Shown here: in pieces, positions 8,648 through 17,859 of the stretch
Layout: each line of letters begins with the position of its first letter
How positions within the stretch are numbered: position 1 is the stretch's first letter
From: CAYTGM01 sp964437365
Lineage (GTDB): Bacteria > Sumerlaeota > Sumerlaeia > SLMS01
Direction of reading: 5' to 3'
NCBI GenBank assembly: GCA_964437365.1
Contig: CAYTGM010000028.1
Coordinates: forward strand, 1-62,674
DNA: 62,674 bases
The notes under the pieces: generated by a model
What the model saw: only the letters and a program-made list of their open reading frames with translations
Database searches by the model: none
What the model was told of the DNA's origin: nothing
Position numbers and translations under genes: made by a program

Positions 8648-9557
8648 GCTCGCGGCAACGCTGATTCAGATTTTCCATTTCTTTGATTAATGGCTCTTCA
8701 TCTTCAGGCAACGCGCCTTTGGTGAGGAGCCATCCTTCATTATGCACAGTTTCTTCACCCGGTTTAAGGAGAGTCTTTGGCCCAAGTGACTCTACTTCCA
8801 GCATGAAGTCGTTCGTAAAGAATTCAAAATTACATCCATCATCTATATACTCCCCCTCAGCGATATAGTCGATCACCTTGGTAAATGTAACACCACCATT
8901 CTCATAGACGGCGTATCCCTTCGAGTTACGTATTCCAATCTTCTGAGGAGATCCGGGTTCCGACTTCTGTCTTATCTGGATGAGTCGATCTCCCCATGTA
9001 TATCTCGGGTCCGCCATTTTTACATAGGGCCAAAGTACGAGAGGACGTGCTGGGAGAAGACCCGCAGGGTGAGGGAGAAAGTCTTCTTGAGGAATAAGAA
9101 CCCTACCACCAGGAGCCATGACGCTGAGTGCCCAGGGCGCAAGGCAGATAGATTCATTTCCAAGGTTCGTCAGTTTGTGTGAAACGTGAACGACGGGCTC
9201 TGACGCATGTAGAGTCGCTCTAACTTCCTTTTGAATCCCGGTGAGAGGTTCCTTAGTCTGCCGAAGGCAAATAGATTGATCATCTATTTGAACCTCTACA
9301 GGTTCGTTATCAGGATGATAGGTTCTGACGGGATCCTCAGGTCCGTACCAAAGCCGATGTCCGCCATATAGACGCCATTCATCTCCGCCCACTTTGCCGA
9401 GATGATCTTCTACTTCACAAAAAAGATTCTTTTCACCTTTGAAAGAGAGATGAGAAACCCTCGGACCAACTTCAGAAGGGAAAATAAGTTCAATCGAGTT
9501 ATTGCTTACTTTGTAAGCATTGGTCCAGCCTTTGAATTCAGTTTGAATAATATTCAT
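8625..9557 (-). CDS. DUF4380-family protein
   Basis: The protein (310 residues from ATG 9557) resembles DUF4380, a beta-sandwich family related in fold to aldose-epimerase and galactose-mutarotase-like proteins. Evidence is the N-terminal pattern NNSIELIFPSEVGPRVSHLS and the motif WRLYGGHRLWYGPEDP. An in-frame extension reaches a TTG at 9623 but lacks a ribosome-binding site, so I prefer the internal ATG. There is no signal peptide, so it is probably cytosolic. The family sits near carbohydrate genes in many genomes, but the function is not established. It lies convergent with the SpmB-like gene and divergent from mtnB. Confidence 0.8.
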   Translation of the reverse strand: MNIIQTEFKGWTNAYKVSNNSIELIFPSEVGPRVSHLSFKGEKNLFCEVEDHLGKVGGDEWRLYGGHRLWYGPEDPVRTYHPDNEPVEVQIDDQSICLRQTKEPLTGIQKEVRATLHASEPVVHVSHKLTNLGNESICLAPWALSVMAPGGRVLIPQEDFLPHPAGLLPARPLVLWPYVKMADPRYTWGDRLIQIRQKSEPGSPQKIGIRNSKGYAVYENGGVTFTKVIDYIAEGEYIDDGCNFEFFTNDFMLEVESLGPKTLLKPGEETVHNEGWLLTKGALPEDEEPLIKEMENLNQRCRELIQDTCR

Positions 9558-9686
9558 ATTAGATCCGATTGAGTCATGATGATCGTGGTTCAGTGCTTCA
9601 GCCTTAAAGTTCTCGTTTGACAAACAGGGGGTCTTGATTAGGGCTATCTCAATTGCTTTTTGATCTGAATATTAATGAGAGTATTT

Positions 9687-10328
9687 ATGCAGAATCAAGA
9701 GATCCTCGATAAGCTTTCAAAGGTTATTCGCAAATTCAACGACAATCACTGGTGTCAGGGCACGGGAGGCAACTTCAGCCATCTGCTGAGTCATGACCCT
9801 TTTCGGCTGGCCATTTCGAAATCAGGTTTTCATAAAGATGAAACAAGTCCGTCATCTTTTTTGATTATTAATGAAGAGCAAATGATTCTTGAAGGCGAAG
9901 GTAAGTCATCAGCTGAGACATCCCTGCATCTTGCCGTTATCAAATCGTCAGGAGCGAAATGTGTTCTTCACACCCATACAGTCTGGAATAATATTATTTC
10001 TGACCTCTATGGTGAAGATGGCGGGCTCTTTATCACCGGTTACGAGATGCTCAAGGGACTTGCTGGAATCACGGATCATGAACATGGAGAATGGGTTCCG
10101 ATATACGAGAACACTCAGGATATCGATTCTCTCGCTGTAGATGTGACGAGCGACCTGGCCTCTGCTCCTGAGCGACATGGGTTTCTTCTGAGGAATCATG
10201 GCCTGTACACCTGGGGCAACTCGCTCTCTGAAGCAAAGAGACACGTTGAAATATTTGAGTTTCTATTTGAAGTTATGTGTAGACGTATGCAGATGGGAGC
10301 TATTCCCGTCCTCCCCAAATCAGAATAA
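9687..10328 (+). CDS. mtnB: Methylthioribulose-1-phosphate dehydratase
   Basis: This 213-residue class II aldolase/adducin-fold enzyme dehydrates 5-methylthioribulose 1-phosphate in methionine salvage. Zinc-binding histidines are seen in VLHTHTVWNN and in FLLRNHGLYTWG. The N-terminal CQGTGGNFSH and ISKSGFHKD are typical of MtnB. I take ATG 9687, which has GAGAG eight bases upstream, over the ATG at 9675. It heads a three-gene set with mtnD and mtnC, 12 bases before mtnD. Confidence 0.93.
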   Translation: MQNQEILDKLSKVIRKFNDNHWCQGTGGNFSHLLSHDPFRLAISKSGFHKDETSPSSFLIINEEQMILEGEGKSSAETSLHLAVIKSSGAKCVLHTHTVWNNIISDLYGEDGGLFITGYEMLKGLAGITDHEHGEWVPIYENTQDIDSLAVDVTSDLASAPERHGFLLRNHGLYTWGNSLSEAKRHVEIFEFLFEVMCRRMQMGAIPVLPKSE

Positions 10329-10340
10329 TGGAGTTAGACA

Positions 10341-10913
10341 ATGGCAGTGTTGAGAATCCCCGATGAAGATCTGACGATCGAGTCCTTTGAAGGGATAAAG
10401 AATCGCCTCGATGAAATTGGGATTACCTATGAAACCTGGGAGCCTCAAGTCGAGCTTCCTGAGAATGCCTCGTCTGAGCAGATTCTTGACGCCTATCAAC
10501 CTCAAATTGAAAGACTGAAAAGAGAAGGTGGGTATGTGACGGCAGATGTGATCGACGTGCGTGCTGACACACCCAATATCGATGCTATGCTTTCAAAATT
10601 CGACAAGGAGCACTGGCATGATGAGGACGAGGTGAGATTTTGCATTGAGGGTCGGGGCATCTTCCACATTAACCCGGAGAAAGGCCCAGTGGTTTCTATT
10701 GAGATGCATGCTGGTGATCTCATCCGAGTGCCTAGAGGAACACACCATTGGTTTAATCTATGTATAGAAAAGCGTATTCGAGCCATCAGGCTTTTTCAAG
10801 ACCCTACAGGATGGACACCTCACTATACTGACTCTGGAAAAGACCAGGGCTTCCAGCCTCTCTGTATGGGGCCTAACTATATACCACCTGTAAACCTTAA
10901 TAAAGAGGACTGA
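10341..10913 (+). CDS. mtnD: Acireductone dioxygenase
   Basis: The 190-residue cupin oxidises acireductone with O2. With Fe the family yields the methionine precursor 2-keto-4-methylthiobutyrate; with Ni the reaction is off-pathway. The metal ligands are visible as HWHDEDEVRF (His91, His93, Glu97), with a later histidine in RGTHHWF. The C-terminal region RAIRLFQDPTGWTPHY is strongly conserved in the family. Dependence on O2 implies that the organism meets oxygen. The stop codon overlaps the mtnC start (TGATG). Confidence 0.95.
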   Translation: MAVLRIPDEDLTIESFEGIKNRLDEIGITYETWEPQVELPENASSEQILDAYQPQIERLKREGGYVTADVIDVRADTPNIDAMLSKFDKEHWHDEDEVRFCIEGRGIFHINPEKGPVVSIEMHAGDLIRVPRGTHHWFNLCIEKRIRAIRLFQDPTGWTPHYTDSGKDQGFQPLCMGPNYIPPVNLNKED

Positions 10914-11644
10914 TGATAGAACTCAAGAAACCCCGACATATCCTGCTGGATATAGAAGGTACAACAACACCCATTTCTTTTGTCCATGAAGTTCTGTTCC
11001 CTTTTGCCCTTGAACATGTGAAAGGTTTTCTTACTGAGAATATTTCATCTTGCGATGTACAAGGGATTCTCAAAGATCTCCATGATGAATACAAGATGGA
11101 TGGGCCTGCCGATGAGTCTCTCGATTGGACTGATGCCAGGGACATCGAAAAGGGAACTCAATACATCTATCACCTGATCAGGAACGATGTTAAGTCGACA
11201 CCTTTAAAGGCACTCCAGGGGATGGTATGGAAGAGCGGTTATGAGAAAGGTATTCTCAAATCACCTTTGTATGATGATGTTAGTGACACACTCAAATCAT
11301 GGAATAGAAATGGAATTCAGCTTCATATCTATTCCTCTGGAAGTATTGAAGCTCAAAAGCTTCTTTTCGCACACACAACGGAAGGTGATTTAACATCATT
11401 GTTTTCGAGCTACTGGGATACGCAGATTGGCAAGAAAACTGAAAGTTCAAGCTACCATCAGATTCTGGAAAATATTGGATCAAAGACATCAGACATTGTC
11501 TTTATATCAGATAATACAAAAGAACTTGAGGCTGCTATGGAAACGAGAATCACTGCTATCCATTCAAATAGACCGGATGTCCAATATGACTTATCTGATA
11601 GGTACCCTTCTATTCAGTCTTTCAGGGAAATTCTTTTTGTTTAA
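10913..11644 (+). CDS. mtnC: Enolase-phosphatase E1
   Basis: The 243-residue HAD-superfamily enzyme both enolises and dephosphorylates 2,3-diketo-5-methylthiopentyl-1-phosphate to give acireductone. The nucleophile motif is LLDIEGTTTPISFVHEVLFP; later HAD motifs appear as IYSSGSIEAQK and FISDNTKELEAA. It completes mtnB-mtnD-mtnC, the three consecutive steps from methylthioribulose phosphate. Genes for the first steps (mtnA and mtnK or mtnP) and for the final transamination are not next to it and must lie elsewhere if the pathway is complete. Confidence 0.95.
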   Translation: MIELKKPRHILLDIEGTTTPISFVHEVLFPFALEHVKGFLTENISSCDVQGILKDLHDEYKMDGPADESLDWTDARDIEKGTQYIYHLIRNDVKSTPLKALQGMVWKSGYEKGILKSPLYDDVSDTLKSWNRNGIQLHIYSSGSIEAQKLLFAHTTEGDLTSLFSSYWDTQIGKKTESSSYHQILENIGSKTSDIVFISDNTKELEAAMETRITAIHSNRPDVQYDLSDRYPSIQSFREILFV

Positions 11645-11661
11645 TGGCAGTTCAGAAAGAA

Positions 11662-14600
11662 TTATTCTCCATTCATTAAGATAGATAGTGAATTCTTCAG
11701 AAGGTCAACTCGACGTTCGGCAGGTTGAACGCTCTCGAGAGGAAAGCCAAATAGAACGCTCTTACCGTTTGTAACAGCCGCTGGAAGTTGTGTATCTCCG
11801 TACATCATCAAAGTCTGTTGGCCTTCTCCAAGAATCATCGCCTCTGGAGCGTGCACTTTATAGACGGTCGGTAAAATATTCACCGGTCTTTCGAGATCGC
11901 GACCAAAGCGGAAAGGCGCTGTTTCCTCAAAGGCCGGGTGAAAATCAGACGGTACTACGTGATTGATCGTTGTTGCTTTGGGTGCATACATTTTACTTCC
12001 AAAAGTATTGAGGGCAAATGCACGTGACTCATTATCTGCAAGTGGACCATCGATGAGGTCCTCAAGCACGTAAGAACCACTTACGATAATTCTTCCTCCG
12101 CTATTTAGATATCCATCCAATGCGGCCTGGTTTTCTGGCGTGAAGACCTGGAACTCAGGATCCATCATATCCGGTTTACCCACCTCGACATCCCCTTCAA
12201 AGGGCATCGTGGTGCGCTGCAGTCCTGCGATCCAATCAATAGCTTCATAATTATTAATGGTACGACTATCGGCGAATGCGTCAGCAGTCATGGAATCGAA
12301 AGGATATCCAGCCTCCAGGAGGGTCTCACCATGACGGACAATGTGATCGAAGGTATTACCCATTTCCAGGACCTCATCATGCATACTTTCACTGCCACCC
12401 ATCCCTGGTGTCTCGAGGTCGTTGGCCCAAGGTGACTTAGGGTCAAAGTCGTACTGATCACCAACAAGCGCATAGTTGTACATATATCCGACACCCGGAT
12501 CCGTATCGCGATCAAACCCATGAGTTCTTTCTTTATGAACGATAGCAGGACCACAAATTCGATCAAACCCATCCACAATCAATACAGACGATGCTCCTTC
12601 TCTCCAGGCAAAACCTGCCACAGGTGTCGGGAACGATTCTCCCCCACTGTTAACAGCCGTTACTTTGAAATAGACGCTTTCGCCAGCTGGAAAAGTCTCT
12701 TCATGGATGATGGAAGTGGTGTCTTCATAGTACCGTCCGTTATCAAAGGATTTTCCATCGAGACTTGTATAGAGAACATACCCGTCTGGCTTGGCTGACG
12801 GTTCAAGTGGATCCAGGGTTTCCTGCCAGGAAACTTGAACTTTCCCTTCGCCCAATCCCTGGACGACTAATTTATGCGGTGGAAGGGGTTGCACAACAGG
12901 TTCATAGCCATTGCTGTAGGCCAGAAACTTTAAGAATGATTTATAGATAGCCCGGGACATATCAAACTTAAACCGAGGATCCGTACCGTATTTCATATCG
13001 TTAAAGTTATGGTGTGAAACGAGTTCAAGAAGTGTGGAAGGAACATTGGGTCGCCTGATCTCGCCGAGGTTTCGCTCCCAGACAAACCTTTGAACGAAAT
13101 CACTGCTGTATAGTGCCCGTCCCGTTCTATTTATCTCACTGTGCATCAACACGGAAAGGTCACGATTAAGGAAGCGGCTTCTACCATCGGGAAAGATATC
13201 CTCGCCAATAGAGTCAAAGAGCCTCCAGATTGTAAGAGTCCCGATCAGTCCTTCCTCATCAAAGCCTGCGTCCGTATGGAACCCGAAGACCATGTCGATG
13301 GGAACTCCTAGCCCCGGCTGATCACGATCCTCGTTGGGTCCTGCCGGAGCTCCCTGCAGATAATTAGCCCATTCAGCACGTCCTGCAATATCTCTCCAGT
13401 AGTCTATACCGAAGTGCTCATTATTAAAGTCAAGATAATAAACGGTGTCGGCAGGTGCGCCAGCGTATTGAAGATAATATCGGGCGCCTTCTGCGTATCT
13501 TGGCTTCTGGCTGACCTGGTCCATTGGAGCAATGTTACCCATTCCGCCACCTAAGCGCACAGCGTCCACGGAAACTCGAGTTGGTCCGTTTTCATTTTGT
13601 ACTGCATCAGATGCATGAACCGTCACACTTCCAGACTCTGTATCGGCGCCCTGTTCAAAATAGAAGAACCCAAGAAATACCCATGTTTTCCCCGCCACCT
13701 TCTGATTTACTCTAAAGTCTGTGCTTCCACCTTGATGTTTAACAGTGACTCTAACACTGTCACTGTTCTGTTCATTTGGTTTCCATGTCATATAAACCGC
13801 ATAGTCACCCTGGTGAGGCACATAAGGAGTATAGACCGCTGTAGCGTCTTCTCCGGCAGCGGTATAAAGAGTTGTTCCTTCACTAAAGGGTTCATCCAGT
13901 GGACCATATGCTGCTTTTCGACCGCCGTTCCATCCACCGGATTCATCAGATGACCAGTTTCCCGTTGTCTCGAATGTTGAGTGTCGCGTTGTCCCATCAT
14001 TATCAACGATGACTTCCCCAGTCTGATAATCCCTCTCCCGGACATTCCAGGTTACTGCACCAGCATTTTCGAGCATTGGCCCGATAAATGGATTCATATA
14101 GCTTTGCGTAAACAGATCTTCAATGATTGTGTATACTCGAGCTCGCTGGTATTGCCAGCGATTCTCTTTGTGCCAGGTCCACCCGTGGCTGGGCATCAAT
14201 ACAATGTTTTTTCCAAATAACCCATTGGAGGGAGCGGGGGCTGCGCTGTCTATGCGCGAAACAACGGGATTCGTGAGAGAGGGGATAATATCCTTCTTCC
14301 CTGCCTCACGCTCCTTTATCTTATCTGCGGATGTAATGTGTGATGAGAGCGCGTATTCACGCATATCATCATCTGACCCATATCCAATCTTAACAACGAG
14401 CTTCCGACCGTTCAGAACTTCTGCGCCGATGGCTTCCTCCAAAGCCTCTTGAATTACCGTCTCGTCCTGCTCAAACAGAGGGCGAAAGGTCAAACGAGAG
14501 TTGAAGACAACTTCAATACTTTCTTCTTTTTCTCGTATTGCCCGTATACTTGTGCCTGGAGGAAATGGAATTTCGAAGCGTGTATAGCTGTCTACTGTTT

Positions 14601-14763
14601 CCTGGTATTCGGCCATCAGGTCTTGAATGCTGTCTCTGACAGGAGATGATTCTCCCGAATTCTCATCCTGAGCCGCAGACAAGGAGCAGAGAAGACTCAA
14701 TCCCGCTGCAAAGATCAGTTTTTTTGCTGTGAAATTTTCCGTTGAACAGTTTAATCTTCTCAT
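11662..14763 (-). CDS. Large secreted amidase_3-like protein with golvesin-like and FN3 domains
   Basis: This secreted protein has about 1033 residues. I choose ATG 14763 (AGGA 12 bases upstream) because it is followed directly by a signal peptide (LIFAAGLSLLCSLSAAQ); ATG 14787 is the alternative, and longer frames would run into the neighbouring gene. In order it shows an N-terminal amidase_3-type start (NIVLMPSHGWTW), an inserted beta-sandwich similar to golvesin/xanthan-lyase C-terminal domains (GDYAVYMTWKPNEQNSDSV), the second amidase part with FGFHTDAGFDEEG and TLLELVSHHNF, an FN3 domain (VQVSWQETLDPLEP to YFKVTAVNSGGES), and a large C-terminal domain opening VLIVDGFDRI. The layout resembles secreted 'xanthan lyase'-annotated proteins. 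Peptidoglycan or glycan cleavage is plausible but unproven. Confidence 0.8.
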   Translation of the reverse strand: MRRLNCSTENFTAKKLIFAAGLSLLCSLSAAQDENSGESSPVRDSIQDLMAEYQETVDSYTRFEIPFPPGTSIRAIREKEESIEVVFNSRLTFRPLFEQDETVIQEALEEAIGAEVLNGRKLVVKIGYGSDDDMREYALSSHITSADKIKEREAGKKDIIPSLTNPVVSRIDSAAPAPSNGLFGKNIVLMPSHGWTWHKENRWQYQRARVYTIIEDLFTQSYMNPFIGPMLENAGAVTWNVRERDYQTGEVIVDNDGTTRHSTFETTGNWSSDESGGWNGGRKAAYGPLDEPFSEGTTLYTAAGEDATAVYTPYVPHQGDYAVYMTWKPNEQNSDSVRVTVKHQGGSTDFRVNQKVAGKTWVFLGFFYFEQGADTESGSVTVHASDAVQNENGPTRVSVDAVRLGGGMGNIAPMDQVSQKPRYAEGARYYLQYAGAPADTVYYLDFNNEHFGIDYWRDIAGRAEWANYLQGAPAGPNEDRDQPGLGVPIDMVFGFHTDAGFDEEGLIGTLTIWRLFDSIGEDIFPDGRSRFLNRDLSVLMHSEINRTGRALYSSDFVQRFVWERNLGEIRRPNVPSTLLELVSHHNFNDMKYGTDPRFKFDMSRAIYKSFLKFLAYSNGYEPVVQPLPPHKLVVQGLGEGKVQVSWQETLDPLEPSAKPDGYVLYTSLDGKSFDNGRYYEDTTSIIHEETFPAGESVYFKVTAVNSGGESFPTPVAGFAWREGASSVLIVDGFDRICGPAIVHKERTHGFDRDTDPGVGYMYNYALVGDQYDFDPKSPWANDLETPGMGGSESMHDEVLEMGNTFDHIVRHGETLLEAGYPFDSMTADAFADSRTINNYEAIDWIAGLQRTTMPFEGDVEVGKPDMMDPEFQVFTPENQAALDGYLNSGGRIIVSGSYVLEDLIDGPLADNESRAFALNTFGSKMYAPKATTINHVVPSDFHPAFEETAPFRFGRDLERPVNILPTVYKVHAPEAMILGEGQQTLMMYGDTQLPAAVTNGKSVLFGFPLESVQPAERRVDLLKNSLSILMNGE

Positions 14764-14869
14764 TAATCTCTTTTTTTCCTGTGGCATATGATAGCCTCTA
14801 TTCCTACAAGTCGCATGACGCGGCACAAGTAAGAAAAACGAGGTTTGCTTCGAATTCTGTTCTCCCGGC

Positions 14870-17716
14870 TCAGATGCTTTTCTTTGGCTGACTGCATTCA
14901 TCCAGAAGGTAAACAATGGATCGATAATAACGATCACTGTGGAGTGACATACCTATCTCACAGGTACGGGCAGAAGAATATCCCTCATGACAATCATCAG
15001 GAAGCGAATCTTCGAGCGCATAAAGAGCCTTTTCATTCAATTCCGGATAGAAAAAACCACGATCACCCGCCCATCCACAGCAGGTCACTTCTGTGGGTAC
15101 AGTGACTTTCTTTGCGCACGCTTCTGCAATTCCCCTGATTTTTTGCTGCAGCCCCATCTTTACGATACTGCAGGTGGGATGAAGAGCGACCGAAGCATCA
15201 CGTTTTTCAATATCTAATTCAGGCAAAACAAAGTCATAGAGAAATTCTGTAATATCGTAAATTGGCAGTTCCTCATCATTTCCTTTCTTTGCATGATAGG
15301 AACAGGGACTCGCGTCCACGAGTATAGGAACCTTGCCCCCCTTCGAGTACTTCGTTGCAATTTGTTTGAATTCAGTCAGCTTTTCTTCCCCGACTTTGTC
15401 CATCCCTTTAGATTCAAACGGATGTCCACAGCACATGGAGGGTGCCTCTTTTGGGATGACAACATCATATCCAGCTTTCCTCAGCAGTCTCACAAGAACA
15501 ATTGGCAACGGATCTGGTGAAGGTTCTCCTGAAGCAGGCCCCATCATTTGGCTGATGCAGGCTGGGATATAGACGACCCGCTTGCTTGCTTCTTTCTTGA
15601 ATTTCTGTGCTGTCTTCGGGCTTCTCCCTTTTGAGGGCAGATACTTGTTCCAGACAGGAAACCTCCTCCCTGAAACCTTGTGCATAATTTCGCTGGTCCT
15701 CCTGACAAAAGTCTCGCCGAGCAGTTTGTGACTGACGGAGGCTACCCCCAGCATGGTTTTCGTCGTAAAAGAAACGACCCCGTAGTTCCTGGCAGCAATT
15801 CCAGAAGCTGTTTCTGTAACAACACCGACATCCTTTTCACGAAGGACTTTCATCATTTTACCCGTGTCTATATCAACCGGACACGAAAGAGCACACAGAC
15901 CATCAGCCGCGCAGGTATCGACCCCTTGATACTGGTACATTTTCTTGATCTCTGCAGCACGCTTCCTGTCTTCGCCTGTTTCCTCCAACCTCGCTAATTC
16001 TCTCAATCCAACGATCCTCTGTCTTGGAGTAAGCGAAAGAGCTCGTGAGGGACAATTCTGCTCACAAAATCCGCATTCTATACATTTATCAACGATTTCA
16101 TGAACAGGATGGAGAGGCTTAATATTTTTTAAATAGACATCCGGGTCACTATTCAGAATGACACCTGGATTAAGAAGGTTGGTTGGGTCGAAAGTCGCTT
16201 TGATCTTTTTCATCAGCTCATAGGCGCTTCTCCCCCACTCCATTTCAACGAATGGAGCCATATTTCGACCTGTCCCGTGCTCGGCCTTAAGCGAGCCATC
16301 GTATTTCTCCACGACCATTGTCGCGACATCATTCATCAGACCCCGGTAGCGTTCAATATCACGTTCAGTAGAGAAGCCTTGTGTAATCACGAAATGCAGG
16401 TTCCCTTCGAGCGCATGTCCAAAAATTATCGCTTCTGTATAGTCGTGCTTCTTGAACAATTCCTGCAGCTCAAGGGTTGCGGGAGCGATTTTGTCGACGG
16501 AAAACGCAATGTCTTCGATAATGACCGTCGTTCCATTTTCCCTGACCGCCCCTACGGCAGGGAACAGACCTTTTCGGATATTCCAGAGTGCTGTATATTC
16601 CTCTTTCTTATCTGTGAAATCGGCGCTGTGAAGAGCTTCTATTTTTCTTAACTCTTCCATGATCACTTGAATATTGCTTTGAAGGTGCTCCGGCGATTCT
16701 CCTCTCGTCTCAATGAGAAGAGCTGTCGCGGTCTCTGGCAACCCCTTCAAGTGAGAGGGAACCCCCTTCTTATCTTCGACGGAGCGCAGCGAAGCACGAT
16801 CCATGATCTCGACCGCCGAAACGGGAAGTCGTTTCAATATCGGTATTGCCGAACAGGCGATTTCTGTATTTGGAAAGATCGGAAGAGCGCTTGCGCGATC
16901 AGGAAAATCATCAACGGTTTTTAACGTGATTTCCGAGATGAAACCTAGAGTTCCTTCAGACCCGATCATTAAATGCTGCAGAATTTCGAAAGGGTCTTCA
17001 AAATCAACAAGAGCATTTAAGCTGTATCCTGTTGTATTCTTGATTTTGAATTTCTGCTGAATACGTTCATTTAAAGCATCATCCTGTAACACCTCATTTC
17101 GTAGAAGTGTAAGCTCTTCAAGGACGTCGGGATGTTTCTTCTGGAATTCATCCTTACTCTTACCATCGCCTGTATCCAGCACCGTTCCATCCGAGAAGAT
17201 AATTCTCATGGAGACGAGGGTCTTATAGCTGTTCTGGGCTGTCCCACAGCACATACCACTGGCATTATTTGCGGCTATGCCCCCAATCTTACAGGAATTA
17301 ATCGAGGCAGGGTCAGGACCGATCTTTTTCTTAAACGCACTCAGCCACTGGTTGGCGTGCGCCCCGATCACTCCCGGCTGAAGGGTAACTTGGTTTGAGT
17401 CAGCACTGATGAGGCATTTTCTCCACGCTTCCTGAGAGAGAAGAACAAGAACACTATCGGTGATCGCCTGACCGGATAGCGATGTGCCCGCTGCGCGAAA
17501 AGTAACGGATACATCATGAGAAGCAGCGAGTTTGAGAACCTTGATGACCTCGTCCTCATGTTCTACGGTGACAACCACTTTCGGGATCAAACGATAGAAG
17601 GAAGCGTCAGTCCCATAGGCTAGCGTTCTCAGTGAATCTGTAATGATCCGACCTTCAGGGATAAACTCTTTCAATGATCGAGCGAACTGGTCGTAGGATG
17701 CAGGCAGGTTTGTCAT
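14870..17716 (-). CDS. FAD-binding/Fe-S dehydrogenase (D-lactate or 2-hydroxyacid dehydrogenase type, YdiJ-like)
   Basis: The 948-residue protein fuses two halves. Residues 1-500 hold an FAD_binding_4 domain (AAGTSLSGQAITD, IGGIAANNASGMCCG) and an FAD-oxidase C domain (HALEGNLHF, KAEHGTGRNMAPFVEMEWG). Residues 540-948 hold a ferredoxin-like [4Fe-4S] module (CIECGFCEQNCPSRAL and CAADGLCALSCPVD) and two CCG motifs (CCGHPFES, CCGWAGDRGFF) typical of heterodisulfide-reductase-like electron-transfer domains. Related enzymes oxidise D-lactate, D-2-hydroxyglutarate or glycolate and pass electrons to the quinone pool. The exact substrate cannot be read. It is followed after about 100 bases by the amidase-like gene. 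Confidence 0.92.
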   Translation of the reverse strand: MTNLPASYDQFARSLKEFIPEGRIITDSLRTLAYGTDASFYRLIPKVVVTVEHEDEVIKVLKLAASHDVSVTFRAAGTSLSGQAITDSVLVLLSQEAWRKCLISADSNQVTLQPGVIGAHANQWLSAFKKKIGPDPASINSCKIGGIAANNASGMCCGTAQNSYKTLVSMRIIFSDGTVLDTGDGKSKDEFQKKHPDVLEELTLLRNEVLQDDALNERIQQKFKIKNTTGYSLNALVDFEDPFEILQHLMIGSEGTLGFISEITLKTVDDFPDRASALPIFPNTEIACSAIPILKRLPVSAVEIMDRASLRSVEDKKGVPSHLKGLPETATALLIETRGESPEHLQSNIQVIMEELRKIEALHSADFTDKKEEYTALWNIRKGLFPAVGAVRENGTTVIIEDIAFSVDKIAPATLELQELFKKHDYTEAIIFGHALEGNLHFVITQGFSTERDIERYRGLMNDVATMVVEKYDGSLKAEHGTGRNMAPFVEMEWGRSAYELMKKIKATFDPTNLLNPGVILNSDPDVYLKNIKPLHPVHEIVDKCIECGFCEQNCPSRALSLTPRQRIVGLRELARLEETGEDRKRAAEIKKMYQYQGVDTCAADGLCALSCPVDIDTGKMMKVLREKDVGVVTETASGIAARNYGVVSFTTKTMLGVASVSHKLLGETFVRRTSEIMHKVSGRRFPVWNKYLPSKGRSPKTAQKFKKEASKRVVYIPACISQMMGPASGEPSPDPLPIVLVRLLRKAGYDVVIPKEAPSMCCGHPFESKGMDKVGEEKLTEFKQIATKYSKGGKVPILVDASPCSYHAKKGNDEELPIYDITEFLYDFVLPELDIEKRDASVALHPTCSIVKMGLQQKIRGIAEACAKKVTVPTEVTCCGWAGDRGFFYPELNEKALYALEDSLPDDCHEGYSSARTCEIGMSLHSDRYYRSIVYLLDECSQPKKSI

Positions 17717-17859
17717 GGCTCACTTTCTTAACTTCAGTGACTTCAAGTGTTGAGACTCCTCCATTGGAGCGCTGAGAGCAACCGCGAACAGCATCTGGAA
17801 GATAAATTCCTCTCGAGGTCTGTCACAATTATTGCCGTAAGTGATCTCTGAGGTGATTT

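Noticed and set aside
14763..14937. N-terminal extension of the amidase-like protein into the FAD dehydrogenase gene
   Set aside because: It would overlap the neighbour, lacks a ribosome-binding site and would bury the signal peptide; ATG 14763 or 14787 is better.
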